In this document: positions 8,578 through 17,272 of the stretch, piece after piece
How positions within the stretch are numbered: the stretch's first letter is position 1
Layout: each line of letters opens with the position of its first letter
DNA from: JAGGAG01 sp964638035
GTDB taxonomy: Bacteria; Gemmatimonadota; Gemmatimonadetes; Gemmatimonadales; GWC2-71-9
Reading direction: 5' to 3'
Assembly: GCA_964638035.1 (NCBI GenBank)
Contig: CAZWXD010000003.1
Coordinates: 62,001-126,000 of the forward strand
DNA length: 64,000 nucleotides
Program-made: the position numbers and the translations under genes
The notes under the pieces: model-generated
Database searches by the model: none
What the model was told of the DNA's origin: nothing
The model's input: only the letters and a program-made list of their open reading frames with translations

Positions 8578-9015
8578 ATGGCCCTCCGTAATACGCATCC
8601 CCTCAATGGATCATCGCCCTTCGAGCGCACCATCCGCGCGGGGTTCAACTGGGTCACCACCGCCGGGGCGAGCGTCATGCGGACCCTGCCGCTCGGCGGG
8701 ACGATGGGTGTCGTGGCGGGTGGCATCGTGCTCTGGTTCCTGCCACAGCTGGTGCCGCAGGGCTGGGCGGCAGAGGCCGTGCTGAGTATCGGCATGGGCG
8801 CGGGCGTCGTGCTGCACCGGCTGCTCGACGGGCTGCTCGGATGGTTCATCGAGCCGATGCGCCGCCACCTCGGCGCGCGCTGGGAAGCGCGGCTCCGGAT
8901 CGGCAAGCTCAATCGCTACCGGAAGGACGGCATGATTCCCGAGCCGGAGGCGGGCGAACTCCTGGCGCGCATCGTCCGCGATGACGTGACATCGAAGCAG
9001 CGACGGTCCCGGTAG
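8578..9015 (+). CDS. Hypothetical membrane protein
   Basis: 145-residue protein with two adjacent hydrophobic helices at about residues 37-57 and 63-90, then a basic cytoplasmic tail containing a helical segment IPEPEAGELLARIVRDD that looks like a SHOCT-style short C-terminal domain. No enzyme motif. It follows the 81-residue membrane protein by 2 bp, suggesting a two-gene unit. Function unknown. Confidence 0.65.
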   Translation: MALRNTHPLNGSSPFERTIRAGFNWVTTAGASVMRTLPLGGTMGVVAGGIVLWFLPQLVPQGWAAEAVLSIGMGAGVVLHRLLDGLLGWFIEPMRRHLGARWEARLRIGKLNRYRKDGMIPEPEAGELLARIVRDDVTSKQRRSR

Positions 9016-9050
9016 CGCGTGCCGGGCCCGCGGGGCACGTGGGGCCGGGT

Positions 9051-9056
9051 TACCAT
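9051..9056 (+). promoter_or_regulatory. TACCAT -10-like hexamer, 5 nt before start
   Basis: TACCAT at 9051-9056 lies 5 nt upstream of the nitrilase-family ATG at 9062, with no Shine-Dalgarno sequence between. This is the spacing expected for a leaderless transcript. No convincing -35 is visible. Confidence 0.4.
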
Positions 9057-9061
9057 TCTCC

Positions 9062-9847
9062 ATGGCCACGGTGCGCGTCGCCCTCGCGAGCCTCCCCTAC
9101 CCGGCGTCACCAGATGATGCCGTGCGCCGGGCCATCGCGGCCATCGCGGACGCGGGCCAGGCCCGCGCACGCATTGCCTGCTTTCCTGAAGCGTACATCC
9201 CGGGGTACCGTGGCCTGGGGCACGCGCCACCCGCACCCGACCCCGTGTTCCTCGAGCGCGCATGGCGTGAGGTTGCCGCCGCCGCCGGCCGCGCCCGCGT
9301 CGCCGTCATCCTGGGCACCGAGCGGGTGGTGGAGGCACGCCCGATGATCACGGCGATGGTGGTGCATGCCGATGGCCGCGTGGCCGGCTTCCAGGACAAG
9401 GTGCAGCTCGACCCGTCGGAGGATGACACCTACCTGGCCGGCGCGGGACGGCGGGTGTTCGAGGAGGGGCCGCTCACCTTCGGCATCGTCATCTGCCATG
9501 AGGGGTGGCGCTACCCCGAGACGGTGCGCTGGGCCGCGCGGAACGGCGCCACGGTGGTGTTCCACCCGCACTACCACCCCCCGGAGCCGGGGTCATACCG
9601 CCCCACCACCTTCCTCGATCCCCGGAACAGCTTCCATGAGAAGGCGGCGCTCTGCCGCGCCGCGGAGAACACCTGCTGGTTCGCGACGGTGAACTACGCC
9701 GTGGCGGGGTCAGGTACGACGTCGGCCGTGGTGCGACCCGATGGAACGGTGCTGGCGTGGCAGCCGTACGGGCAGGAGGGCCTCCTCCTGGCCGACCTCG
9801 ACCTCTCGCTCGCCACCGGGCTCCTGGCAGCACGCTGCCGGTCGTGA
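9062..9847 (+). CDS. Carbon-nitrogen hydrolase (nitrilase superfamily)
   Basis: 261-residue cytoplasmic enzyme that should hydrolyse a C-N bond in an amide, carbamoyl or nitrile substrate. The Glu-Lys-Cys triad is visible: Glu43 in FPEAYIPGY, Lys113 in QDKVQLDP and the nucleophile Cys145 in ICHEGWRYPE. The length and single-domain layout fit the family. The residues around the Cys (CHEGWRYPE) are of the general aliphatic amidase/N-carbamoyl hydrolase style rather than NAD-synthetase or Lnt, but the substrate cannot be assigned. No ribosome site precedes the ATG; a TACCAT hexamer 5 nt upstream suggests leaderless translation. Confidence 0.9.
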   Translation: MATVRVALASLPYPASPDDAVRRAIAAIADAGQARARIACFPEAYIPGYRGLGHAPPAPDPVFLERAWREVAAAAGRARVAVILGTERVVEARPMITAMVVHADGRVAGFQDKVQLDPSEDDTYLAGAGRRVFEEGPLTFGIVICHEGWRYPETVRWAARNGATVVFHPHYHPPEPGSYRPTTFLDPRNSFHEKAALCRAAENTCWFATVNYAVAGSGTTSAVVRPDGTVLAWQPYGQEGLLLADLDLSLATGLLAARCRS

Positions 9848-9917
9848 TCGCAGCAGGCCGGGATGGTGCGACCGGCCCCGCTGCAGCAGATTAGCGCTTC
9901 CCCCAAACGGAGCCTGC

Positions 9918-10514
9918 ATGCGGTTCATCCTGCCAGCCGTTGCTGCAACCGCCCTCATGGCCGCGATGCCGGCGTTCGCCGGCCCCGACCACCCGGTGGG
10001 ACGGATTCGCACGCCGAAGGGTGAGATCCTCATCTACCTCTACCCCGAGACCCCGCGGCACCAGGCGAGCTTCATCAAGCTGGCTGGCCGGCACTACTGG
10101 GACTCGCTCACCTTCAATCGCGTCATCCCCAACTTCGTGGCACAGGGTGGTTGTCCCGACACGCCGGAAGGCTTCAAGGGGTCGCCCTACAACCTGGCGC
10201 CGGAGTTCCGGCCCGGGCTCACGCATGTGTACGGGGCCGTGGGTGCCGGGCATGACGGGAATGCCGAGAAGCTCTCGGCGGGCTGCCAGTTCTACATCGT
10301 GGCCAACCAGAAGGGCCTGTCGCGGCTCGACGGGAACTACACGGTGTATGGACAGGTGATCAAGGGCATGGACGTGGTCGAGGCGATCGTCTCGACCCCG
10401 CGTGACACCGCCGACGCCCCGCTCACGCCCATTCCCCTCACGGTGGACGTGATCCAGGTGAGCGACGCCGACCTGAAGAAGCTGGGCTTTACGCCCCCTG
10501 TACCTGGGAACTAG
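9918..10514 (+). CDS. Exported cyclophilin-type peptidyl-prolyl isomerase
   Basis: 198-residue protein with a cleavable signal peptide ending AFA, so periplasmic. The cyclophilin core is present: FNRVIPNFVAQGGCP carries the catalytic-Arg and QGG motifs, and GCQFYIV and YTVYGQVIKGMDVVEAI form the later strands. It would speed cis-trans prolyl isomerisation during folding of exported proteins. The usual MARS/MAN segment is changed to a more hydrophilic AGHDGNAEKL loop, so activity may differ. A weak CGGAG precedes the ATG. The gene overlaps the stop of a convergent membrane-protein gene by 4 bp. Confidence 0.92.
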   Translation: MRFILPAVAATALMAAMPAFAGPDHPVGRIRTPKGEILIYLYPETPRHQASFIKLAGRHYWDSLTFNRVIPNFVAQGGCPDTPEGFKGSPYNLAPEFRPGLTHVYGAVGAGHDGNAEKLSAGCQFYIVANQKGLSRLDGNYTVYGQVIKGMDVVEAIVSTPRDTADAPLTPIPLTVDVIQVSDADLKKLGFTPPVPGN

Positions 10515-11143
10515 TCCCGGGCCTGCAGCGCGCGCGCGGCCTCGTTCATCCGCCGTTCCAGTTCCCCGATGCGCTGTTCCAGTTCCGGGCTGCCTGCACC
10601 GGGCACCACGACTCGTGCCGCGGCGACGCGCCCGCCGCGCACGAACCGCAGGTAACCCAGGACGAGCGTCACGAGCAGGGCGACCGTGATCACGGCGAAC
10701 CGGCCCACGGTGGAGTCGCCCTGGATCACCCACCCGATGCCGTAGAGCATGGTGAACACGCCGCCCAGCAGGAGCCCGTTGCTCACCACGGGGAGCTCGT
10801 CGGCCCGCACCAGTGAAAACGCCATCGCCAGCGTGGCCAGCACGATCAGGATGATGCTGGTGCTGCGCCGCCAGTCCTTCTCCAGCTCCTCCAGCCGCCG
10901 CATCACCTGTTCGTGTGCTGCTTCGAGGCCGCGGAGCTCGGCACGCTGTGCCTCCGTGAGCTGCTCGTCGGGGACCCGCCCGCGCACCTGCTGCTGGGCG
11001 CTCATGTTGGCCGCGAGGGTGTCGCGCAGCGCCGTGGGCGGCGGGTGGAAGGTGTACGTGCCGATGCCCACGAAGGCCGTGAGCATGAGGCCCAGGAAGA
11101 TCGAGAAGATCGTCTGCAGTCCCTGCCTGGAATCCTGTGCCAC
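10511..11143 (-). CDS. Hypothetical membrane protein with coiled coil
   Basis: 210-residue protein. One TM helix lies near residues 12-30 and is followed by a charged helical segment (residues 45-92, rich in Glu/Gln/Arg, probable coiled coil). Three more TM helices follow between about 93 and 165, and a second short coiled coil (LEQRIGELERRMNEAARAL) lies at the C-terminus. No catalytic motif. It is 18 bp downstream of the serine-hydrolase gene on the same strand and likely in its operon. Function not recognised. Confidence 0.7.
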   Translation of the reverse strand: MAQDSRQGLQTIFSIFLGLMLTAFVGIGTYTFHPPPTALRDTLAANMSAQQQVRGRVPDEQLTEAQRAELRGLEAAHEQVMRRLEELEKDWRRSTSIILIVLATLAMAFSLVRADELPVVSNGLLLGGVFTMLYGIGWVIQGDSTVGRFAVITVALLVTLVLGYLRFVRGGRVAAARVVVPGAGSPELEQRIGELERRMNEAARALQARD

Positions 11144-11161
11144 GTGCCCTCCCTGGATGCG

Positions 11162-12652
11162 TCAGCGCATCCGTGTGAGCTCGACCTCCTGGATGCGCGG
11201 CGGATGCGTGGGCGCCAGCAGGATCGATCCCGCCACCCGGCCGGTCTCGCAGCGCCAGGTGAAGTGGCCGGTCAGCGCACCCGTGGGCGTGATGGGCGCG
11301 GTCGCCTCACAGGGTCCCGCCTCCGCCTTCAGCGCCTTGAGCAGGGAGGCCCAGTGCGCGCTGTCGCGGTCCATCGGGAAGTTCATCGCGAACACGTCAC
11401 CGGCCGCCTCCACCGTGCCCGCCGCGTACGCCTTCGCCACGGCCGCATAGGCCGTGAGGAGGGATGGGTTGGGTGTCACGGGCCTGGCCTTCAGGAAGCC
11501 GGCGTCGTGCAGCGCCACGGCCGCGTCCCAGACGGGGCCGTACGGCCCCGCGTAGGTGCGGTTGGCAAACGCGAAGATCCCGATGCCGTAGTCGGGCAGG
11601 AAGAGCACGTGCGACCCGTACCCCGGATACCCGCCGCTGTGGCTCAGCGTGAGGCCCAAATCGCAGTCGGCCGCCACCCGCATGCCCATGCCGTAAGTCT
11701 GCGCCTGCCGGCACGCCGTGGGGCCGCTGCGACCGGACCGCTGCCGGAGCGAGGGATAGTTGGCCCCCTGGGCCAGCTCCCGCACGCTGGAACGACGCAC
11801 CGGGCCCTGGTCGGCGCCGTCACGCGGGGGCCAGGCCGAGAGCACGAAGGCGACGTACTTCGCGTAGTCATTGGCGCTGGTCTGCATCCCGCCCATCGCC
11901 CCGAAGGCCCCGTGCGCCATCGTGGGCTCGAGCCGCCAGCCGCCGTCCTGCCACCGGTAGCCCAGCGCGCGACGCGCCTGGTCCAGCTCGGACGCCTCAT
12001 ACCCGGAGGACGCCATCCCGAGCGGGGTGAGGAGGAGTTGCTGCATGTACTCGCGGTAGGGCTTGCCCGACACGTTCTGGATGATGCGGCCCAGCAGTGC
12101 GTAGCCCAGGTTGGAATACTCCATCTGCGTTTGCGGCGGCCGGGTGAACGGCACGCCCTGCGCCAGGAGCTTCGTGAACTCCGCATCGGGCATCGGCGTC
12201 TGGCGGTCGCCCCACGGGTCGTCGGTCACGAAGCCCGCGGTGTGCGTGAGCAGGTCGCGCACCCGGATCTTCGGGGAATCCGAGGTGGGGTACGTCCAGC
12301 CCCTGAGTTCGGGTACGTACGTCTCAACCGGCTCGTCCAGCGAGAGCTTGCCTGCGTCGCGGAGCGAGAGGATGCCAAGTGCGGTGAATGACTTGGTCAT
12401 CGACGCGATGCGGAAGATCGTCTCGGCGGTCACCGGCCGTCGCGACTCGGTGTCCTGGACGCCGAGGCCCTTCACGTACACCAGCTGCCCGTTCATCACG
12501 ATCCCGTACACCATGCCGGGAATGTGCGCGTCGAGCATGTAGTCCTGGAACAGCCGGTCAACCTGCTCCGTGGGCAGGGCGGGCGACTGGGCGGCGACGG
12601 GGCCGGCCACGAAGGCCAGGGTGAGGGCGAGCCGGGCGGCGCAGACGCGCAT
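11162..12652 (-). CDS. Exported serine hydrolase, beta-lactamase/DD-peptidase-like
   Basis: 496-residue class-C-type penicillin-binding fold protein with an N-terminal signal peptide ending VAAQ. The catalytic motifs are Ser84-x-x-Lys87 (SMTK) and Tyr179-Ser-Asn181 (YSN), with HSGG in place of KTG. That combination is typical of the esterase/peptidase group (EstB, ClbP-like, Pab87-like) rather than true AmpC beta-lactamases. The last 130 residues form a separate C-terminal domain. It acts in the periplasm or on the cell surface; the substrate is unknown. The ATG overlaps the stop of the 79-residue gene by 1 bp (TGATG), and a membrane protein follows 18 bp later. Confidence 0.9.
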   Translation of the reverse strand: MRVCAARLALTLAFVAGPVAAQSPALPTEQVDRLFQDYMLDAHIPGMVYGIVMNGQLVYVKGLGVQDTESRRPVTAETIFRIASMTKSFTALGILSLRDAGKLSLDEPVETYVPELRGWTYPTSDSPKIRVRDLLTHTAGFVTDDPWGDRQTPMPDAEFTKLLAQGVPFTRPPQTQMEYSNLGYALLGRIIQNVSGKPYREYMQQLLLTPLGMASSGYEASELDQARRALGYRWQDGGWRLEPTMAHGAFGAMGGMQTSANDYAKYVAFVLSAWPPRDGADQGPVRRSSVRELAQGANYPSLRQRSGRSGPTACRQAQTYGMGMRVAADCDLGLTLSHSGGYPGYGSHVLFLPDYGIGIFAFANRTYAGPYGPVWDAAVALHDAGFLKARPVTPNPSLLTAYAAVAKAYAAGTVEAAGDVFAMNFPMDRDSAHWASLLKALKAEAGPCEATAPITPTGALTGHFTWRCETGRVAGSILLAPTHPPRIQEVELTRMR

Positions 12653-12891
12653 CAGTGCCTCTCCCAGCGAATCTCGGCGCCCTCGCGCTCACCGAGCGCC
12701 GCACGGAGGAGCCGCACCACGGCAGGGGAGGCGCCGTCCTCCTCGAGCATGTCCACTGCGTCCACACTGATGTAGTAGTCGCTGTCCAACGGGGACTCCT
12801 CCTCGAAGGCGTCCACCAGCTCCTGGAACTGGTCGTCGGAAATGGAGCCGACCAGGCGACCGCTCTCCGAGTCAAAAAGGTCAACTGCCAC
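12652..12891 (-). CDS. Small acidic protein, unknown function
   Basis: 79-residue acidic protein. It begins with GTG at 12891 preceded by a strong GGGAGGAG, which fixes the start. It contains a DDQFQELVDAFEEESPLDSDYYI segment and a short helical C-terminus. I do not recognise the family, although a small single-domain cytoplasmic fold looks plausible. It is translationally coupled to the serine hydrolase by a 1-bp overlap, giving a probable three-gene operon with the downstream membrane protein. Confidence 0.65.
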   Translation of the reverse strand: MAVDLFDSESGRLVGSISDDQFQELVDAFEEESPLDSDYYISVDAVDMLEEDGASPAVVRLLRAALGEREGAEIRWERH

Positions 12892-13050
12892 AAGCTCCTC
12901 CCGTTGTCGTGGACATGTCTGGCCTGCTTCGTGATGGGCGGGCGGTCGGACCCGAAGGCATCACGCGCCACGCGCCATCGGGTTCGCGCCGGCGGGTCAC
13001 CCCATCGATACTCGCCACCTCGCCTTCAACGTACGCGATAACGGCCACGA

Positions 13051-13365
13051 TCAGGATCCCGTACCGGGCCCCGGCGGGCGGCGCGCATCCACCTCGAGGG
13101 CGCCATCCTCGCACAGGCCGCAGAGGCGGGCATCCTCGTACGGTGTCGGCGCGCCGGGGCCGCCCTCCCCACAGGCCCGGCAGGGGAGCGTGGTACCGAG
13201 CCGTGCCGCGCGCGACTCGGGGCGCTGCACCCATGGCCGCACCTGCCACGGCGGATCGTGGCGCACGTGCACGGTATGGCCGCAGGCGAGCTCGGCCACC
13301 CAGTGACCTTCCTCGTCCTGGTGGAACCCCGCGATCGCCCGTTCCGGCATGGGCGGGCTGCTCAC
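13051..13365 (-). CDS. DUF3565 family zinc-finger-like protein
   Basis: About 100 residues. The first 65 match DUF3565: GFHQDEEGHWVAELACGH, then HVRHDPPWQVRPWV and TLPCRACGE. The Cys/His set would be suited to binding a metal. The C-terminal extension adds another CGLC pair, which is unusual, since most family members end soon after the first Cys cluster. The GTG at 13365 and an ATG at 13350 are both possible starts; the ATG gives the usual family N-terminus and neither has a good ribosome site. Function unknown. Confidence 0.75.
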   Translation of the reverse strand: MSSPPMPERAIAGFHQDEEGHWVAELACGHTVHVRHDPPWQVRPWVQRPESRAARLGTTLPCRACGEGGPGAPTPYEDARLCGLCEDGALEVDARRPPGPGTGS

Positions 13366-13538
13366 CGCATCACCGCCGGCCCGACGCGTGCGGCAAGCGA
13401 GAGCAGGAAGATGGCGGCAAGCGTGCGCAAGGTGAATCTGCCTGTCAGGGGGGTGGAGCGAGGGAGTCTAATGCCGTCGCTGCCACCCGGCGACATGCTG
13501 CACGACGCGACCGGGAGGGGCACCCCGCGGGTGCCGGG

Positions 13539-14189
13539 CTACGCCGCGCGCCTCCGGATGAACATGTGCATGGCGCGCTCGCCCGGCACCTGGTCCGTCA
13601 CCTGGTAGCCCAGCGCACGCAGGTCGAGCCCGTGCATCAGGTGCTCGCCCCGCCCCATGACGGCGGGGCTCACCGCGAGGTGCAGTTCGTCCACCAGCCG
13701 GGCCTTGAGGTACCGCCTCACCGTGTTCACCCCGCCGCCGATCCGCACGTCGCGGCCGGCCGCTGCCTCACGCGCCTGCCGGAGCGCGGACTCGATGCCG
13801 TCCGTGACGAAGACGAAGGTGGTGCCACCGTCCATGCGGATCGGCGCGCGCGCATGGTGCGTGAGGACAAAGACGCTCGTCCGAAAGGGCGGGGTGTCAC
13901 CCCACCATCCCTTCCAGTCGTGGCTGCCCCACGGCCCGCGCAAGGGCCCGAACATGTTGCGGCCCATGATCCATGCGCCGATCCCTTCGGCGGCCCGCAG
14001 CGCCATCTGGTCGTCCCGGCCGGTCTCGCCGCCGTCGGTCCCCGTCATCTGCTGGAAGGTCCTGGTGGGAAAGAGCCATCCCATGATCTCGGTACCGTGG
14101 ACACCCAGGGGGTGCTCGAGTGACTGGTCGGGCCCTGCACCATAGCCGTCGAGCGAGACGCCGAAGCCACTCACACGAACACTGGGCAC
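13539..14189 (-). CDS. Dihydrofolate reductase / RibD C-terminal family protein
   Basis: 216-residue NADPH-binding reductase-fold protein. I chose the GTG at 14189, preceded by GGGGA, because translation then opens with VRVSGFGVSLDGYGAGP, the normal family start. The upstream open frame is low complexity. Other signatures are the GRNMFGPLRGPW segment, VFVLTHHAR, FVFVTDGIESAL and DVRIGGGVNTVRRYL, the glycine-rich nucleotide-binding strand. Members of this YyaP/YwjB-like group reduce pteridine or riboflavin-like compounds, or have unknown substrates. It is divergent from the GGDEF-EAL gene. Confidence 0.88.
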   Translation of the reverse strand: MPSVRVSGFGVSLDGYGAGPDQSLEHPLGVHGTEIMGWLFPTRTFQQMTGTDGGETGRDDQMALRAAEGIGAWIMGRNMFGPLRGPWGSHDWKGWWGDTPPFRTSVFVLTHHARAPIRMDGGTTFVFVTDGIESALRQAREAAAGRDVRIGGGVNTVRRYLKARLVDELHLAVSPAVMGRGEHLMHGLDLRALGYQVTDQVPGERAMHMFIRRRAA

Positions 14190-14504
14190 GCGATCCCCGT
14201 TCTTGAGTTTGCTCCCGGAGACGCCTGCGTGGGTTCCCGGTCGCACACTGCGGCCCGGGACTCCACGCGCAATGCCGGGGGCCACGGTCGGGATGCAAGC
14301 GGTTCACCAGCATTGATTTACCTGCTGCCCCACTCCCCAGCAGCCGACGCCTGGCCGCTGGGGCTCCAGGCCCGCCATTCTGGCCCCGTCCTTGCCCTTA
14401 CGTCCGCCAACTCGACCCTGAAGCGTCGGCACTGTCGCACTTTGCGCCAGCCGGCGCCCTCGGGATTTCCCGGCTCGGACATCAGCAACCTGGGCAGCAA
14501 CCGA
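14190..14504. other. Intergenic region between divergent DHFR-like and GGDEF-EAL genes
   Basis: 315 bp without a confident gene. The plus strand is open throughout in frame with the GGDEF-EAL protein, but the translated stretch is low complexity and lacks hydrophobic or domain features, so I treat it as upstream sequence. No clear promoter or hairpin is visible. Confidence 0.4.
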
Positions 14505-17213
14505 ATGCGCCATCCCGACGAAGGACAGGCTGGGCAGGTAGGCGCGGCGTCCCTCATCGCCGCGCTCTATGGCCTTGCCTACCTCGCCTTCGAGCGGTCG
14601 GGCCTGGGGAGTCCCGACTTCAGGGACCTGCTGTCGAACGTCGCGTTCATGCCGCTCAACCTCGCGGTGGTGGTGCTGAACTGGCGGGCCTCGCGATCCA
14701 CCGTGCTCGACGACGGGGTGCGACGCGCGCTCCGCTTCTTCGCGCTGGCGGCGCTCGCCGTGCTGGTCGGGAACTGCATCTCGGTGTGGTACCTCGTGGT
14801 GAGGGACGTGAAGCCCCCGCTCACGTGGGCCGACCTGTTCTACCTGTCCGACCTCGTCCTCATCATCCTGGCCTTCCTCTCGTTCCCGCTGAGCCGCCGG
14901 ATCAGGCTGGAGCGGCTCAAGCTCGCCCTCGACGCCACGATGGTGCTGATTGGCGCCGGGGTGCTCATCTGGCTCTTCGCCATCCGCCCCACGGTAGCGG
15001 GCCACGGCGACAGTTTCGTCATCACCGTCCTGGCCTTTGCCTACCCCATGGCCGACGTGCTGGTGGTACTGGCCATCGTGACCGTGCTGCTGCGGGGGCC
15101 GCTCGACGGCAACCGCATCGCCTTCGGCGCCGCCGTGGCCGGCACGCTCACTGCGATCTGCGCCGACCTCGCGTTCGGCATCATCATGGTGGAGACCGGG
15201 GAGCGGGGCGCGGCGTGGACCGACGCGATGTACCTGCTCACCTACCTGCTGCTCATCGCCAGCGCCGACCTCTACCGCCGGCACCCGGTGCCCCGCACCT
15301 GGACCGCCAGGGACCAGGACCCGAAGGTGCAGCCGCTGAGCCCGCTCCCGTACGCCTCGGCGCTCACCGTGTACGGCCTCCTCCTCGCCACGGCCCTCGA
15401 CCCCTGGTCGGACCCGATCTCGGGCCTCGTCGTCGGGAGCGTGGCGATCACCACGATCCTGATGACCCGGCAGCTCGTGGCGGTGCGGCAGAACGTGCGG
15501 CTCCTGGCCGAGACGGCAGTGCGCGCCAACGAGGCCCGCTTTCGCTCCCTGGTCCAGAACTCGTCCGACGTGATCGTCGTGGTCGACCGCGACGGCACCG
15601 TGCGCTACGTGAGTCCGTCGGCCTTCCGGGTGCTCGGCGTTGACCCATCCCGCCTGACCGACCACCCGCTGGTGGACCTGCTCGATGCCGAGGACCGTGA
15701 CCGCGCGGCCATGTTCCTCCGGGAGTCGGTTGCGTCGGGCAGCGTGAGCGCCCCGACGGAGTGGCGCTTCCTCCAGCCGGATGGCAACCTGCTGCACGCC
15801 GAGGTGGTGGCGACCAACCTGCTGGCCGACCCCATGGTGCGGGGCATCGTGCTCAACACGCGCGACGTGAGCGACCGGAAGCGCTTCGAGGAGCAACTGC
15901 GCCACCAGGCCTTCCATGATCCCCTCACCGGGCTCGCCAATCGCGCGCTCTTCCGCGACCGGGTGGACCACGCCCTCAAGCTGGCTCGGCGCCAGCGGCA
16001 GAGCCTCACGGTGCTCTTCCTCGACCTGGACGACTTCAAGAAGGTGAACGACAGCCTGGGACACGGGGAGGGCGACCGGCTCCTGGTGGCCGCGGCGGAG
16101 CGCTTCCGGTCCTGCGCCAGGTCCGGCGACACCGTGGCACGACTGGGCGGCGACGAGTTCGCGATCCTGATCGAGGAGCCGACCGGCCAGGAGGAGCAGG
16201 ACATCCTCACCGGCCGGTTGATGGACGCCATGGCGCAACCGTTCATGCTGAGCGGGAACGAAGTCTCGGTGACGGTGAGCGTCGGCATTGCGGGGGCCCA
16301 GTCGGGCGACAACGTGAGCGACGTCCTGCGGAACGCCGACGTGGCCATGTACGCGGCCAAGCGCGCCGGCAAGGGGCGCTTCGAGAACTACCGCAAGCAG
16401 ATGAGCTCCGATGCGGCACGCCGGGCCGAGCTGGAGCGGGGGCTGCGCCACGCCATCGAGCGGCGGGAGCTGGTGCTGCACTACCAGCCGATCGTCAACC
16501 TCGCCAGCGGCGAGGTGGGCGGGGTCGAGGCCCTGGTCCGCTGGGACCACCCGCAGTACGGCCTGCTCATGCCGCAGCACTTCATCCCGCTGGCGGAGGA
16601 GACCGGGCTCATCACGCGGGTGGGGGTGTGGGTCCTCACCGAGGCGTGCCGGGAGGTGTGCCGCTGGCGCCACGAGCACCCGGAGCGCGACCTCACGATG
16701 CACGTGAACCTCTCGGCGCGCGAACTGGTGGACCGTGACGTGGTGCAGGATGTCCGGCTGGCGCTCGCGGAGACGCGGGTGGACCCGCATGCCGTCGTCC
16801 TCGAGATCACCGAGCACGTCCTGATGCAGCAGTCGGCCGCGGTGCTGGAGCGGCTGACCGCCCTGAAGGCGCTGGGGGTTCGCCTGGCCATCGACGACTT
16901 CGGCACCGGCTACTCGTCCCTCGCCTACCTCCAGCGCTTCCCCATCGACATCCTCAAGGTGGCGCGGCCGTTCATCGAGGAGCTGGGGACCGGCGTGGAG
17001 AAGGCGGCCCTGGCGCGCGCGATCATCGGGCTGGGTGACACGCTGAAGCTCGTGACGATCGCCGAGGGCGTGGAGCGGCAGGAGCAGGTGGCGCTGCTGC
17101 TGGAGCTGGGCTGCGGCCTGGGCCAGGGCTACCACTTCGCCCCGGCCGTGACGCCGGCCCGCATGGACGAACTGCTCGGCACCCCAGCGCGATCCCTGCG
17201 CATCGCCTCCTGA
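14505..17213 (+). CDS. Membrane PAS-GGDEF-EAL cyclic-di-GMP signalling protein
   Basis: 902 residues from the ATG at 14505. About ten hydrophobic segments (residues 10-330) form a membrane sensor, followed by a PAS domain (about 345-460), GGDEF (about 465-630) and EAL (about 640-890). The cyclase motif GGDEF is intact at 548-552, with an RxxD inhibitory site five residues before it (Arg539). In the EAL domain Glu675-Ala-Leu, NLSA, EITE, DDFGTG, EGVE and QGY are present. The usual KxD motif, however, reads Lys818-Val-Ala820, so the conserved Asp is lost. It should make c-di-GMP and may have weakened hydrolysis. The start is uncertain: the frame is open for 92 codons upstream. Confidence 0.9.
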   Translation: MRHPDEGQAGQVGAASLIAALYGLAYLAFERSGLGSPDFRDLLSNVAFMPLNLAVVVLNWRASRSTVLDDGVRRALRFFALAALAVLVGNCISVWYLVVRDVKPPLTWADLFYLSDLVLIILAFLSFPLSRRIRLERLKLALDATMVLIGAGVLIWLFAIRPTVAGHGDSFVITVLAFAYPMADVLVVLAIVTVLLRGPLDGNRIAFGAAVAGTLTAICADLAFGIIMVETGERGAAWTDAMYLLTYLLLIASADLYRRHPVPRTWTARDQDPKVQPLSPLPYASALTVYGLLLATALDPWSDPISGLVVGSVAITTILMTRQLVAVRQNVRLLAETAVRANEARFRSLVQNSSDVIVVVDRDGTVRYVSPSAFRVLGVDPSRLTDHPLVDLLDAEDRDRAAMFLRESVASGSVSAPTEWRFLQPDGNLLHAEVVATNLLADPMVRGIVLNTRDVSDRKRFEEQLRHQAFHDPLTGLANRALFRDRVDHALKLARRQRQSLTVLFLDLDDFKKVNDSLGHGEGDRLLVAAAERFRSCARSGDTVARLGGDEFAILIEEPTGQEEQDILTGRLMDAMAQPFMLSGNEVSVTVSVGIAGAQSGDNVSDVLRNADVAMYAAKRAGKGRFENYRKQMSSDAARRAELERGLRHAIERRELVLHYQPIVNLASGEVGGVEALVRWDHPQYGLLMPQHFIPLAEETGLITRVGVWVLTEACREVCRWRHEHPERDLTMHVNLSARELVDRDVVQDVRLALAETRVDPHAVVLEITEHVLMQQSAAVLERLTALKALGVRLAIDDFGTGYSSLAYLQRFPIDILKVARPFIEELGTGVEKAALARAIIGLGDTLKLVTIAEGVERQEQVALLLELGCGLGQGYHFAPAVTPARMDELLGTPARSLRIAS

Positions 17214-17237
17214 ACCCGGGCCCGCCACCCCGCGGAT

Positions 17238-17266
17238 TTGCCCGCGCACGGCACCCGCTGTAGTCT
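17238..17266 (+). promoter_or_regulatory. Promoter TTGCCC-N17-TAGTCT, leaderless layout
   Basis: TTGCCC at 17238-17243 and TAGTCT at 17261-17266 are separated by exactly 17 bp. The hexamer ends 6 nt before the ATG at 17273, so the transcript should begin at or next to the start codon. No Shine-Dalgarno sequence is present. Confidence 0.55.
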
Positions 17267-17272
17267 GGGCTC

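Noticed and set aside
12881..13048. Possible 55-codon GTG gene between DUF3565 and the 79-residue gene on the minus strand
   Set aside because: It begins 2 nt after the DUF3565 stop, which is suggestive, but has no ribosome site, overlaps the next start, and its second half is low complexity.
14304..17249. A 981-codon open frame antisense to the GGDEF-EAL gene
   Set aside because: Composition is Gly/Arg/His-rich with no domain; it mirrors the codon bias of the high-GC sense gene. Similar long antisense frames opposite 31817-34612 and 60942-63611 were dismissed for the same reason.
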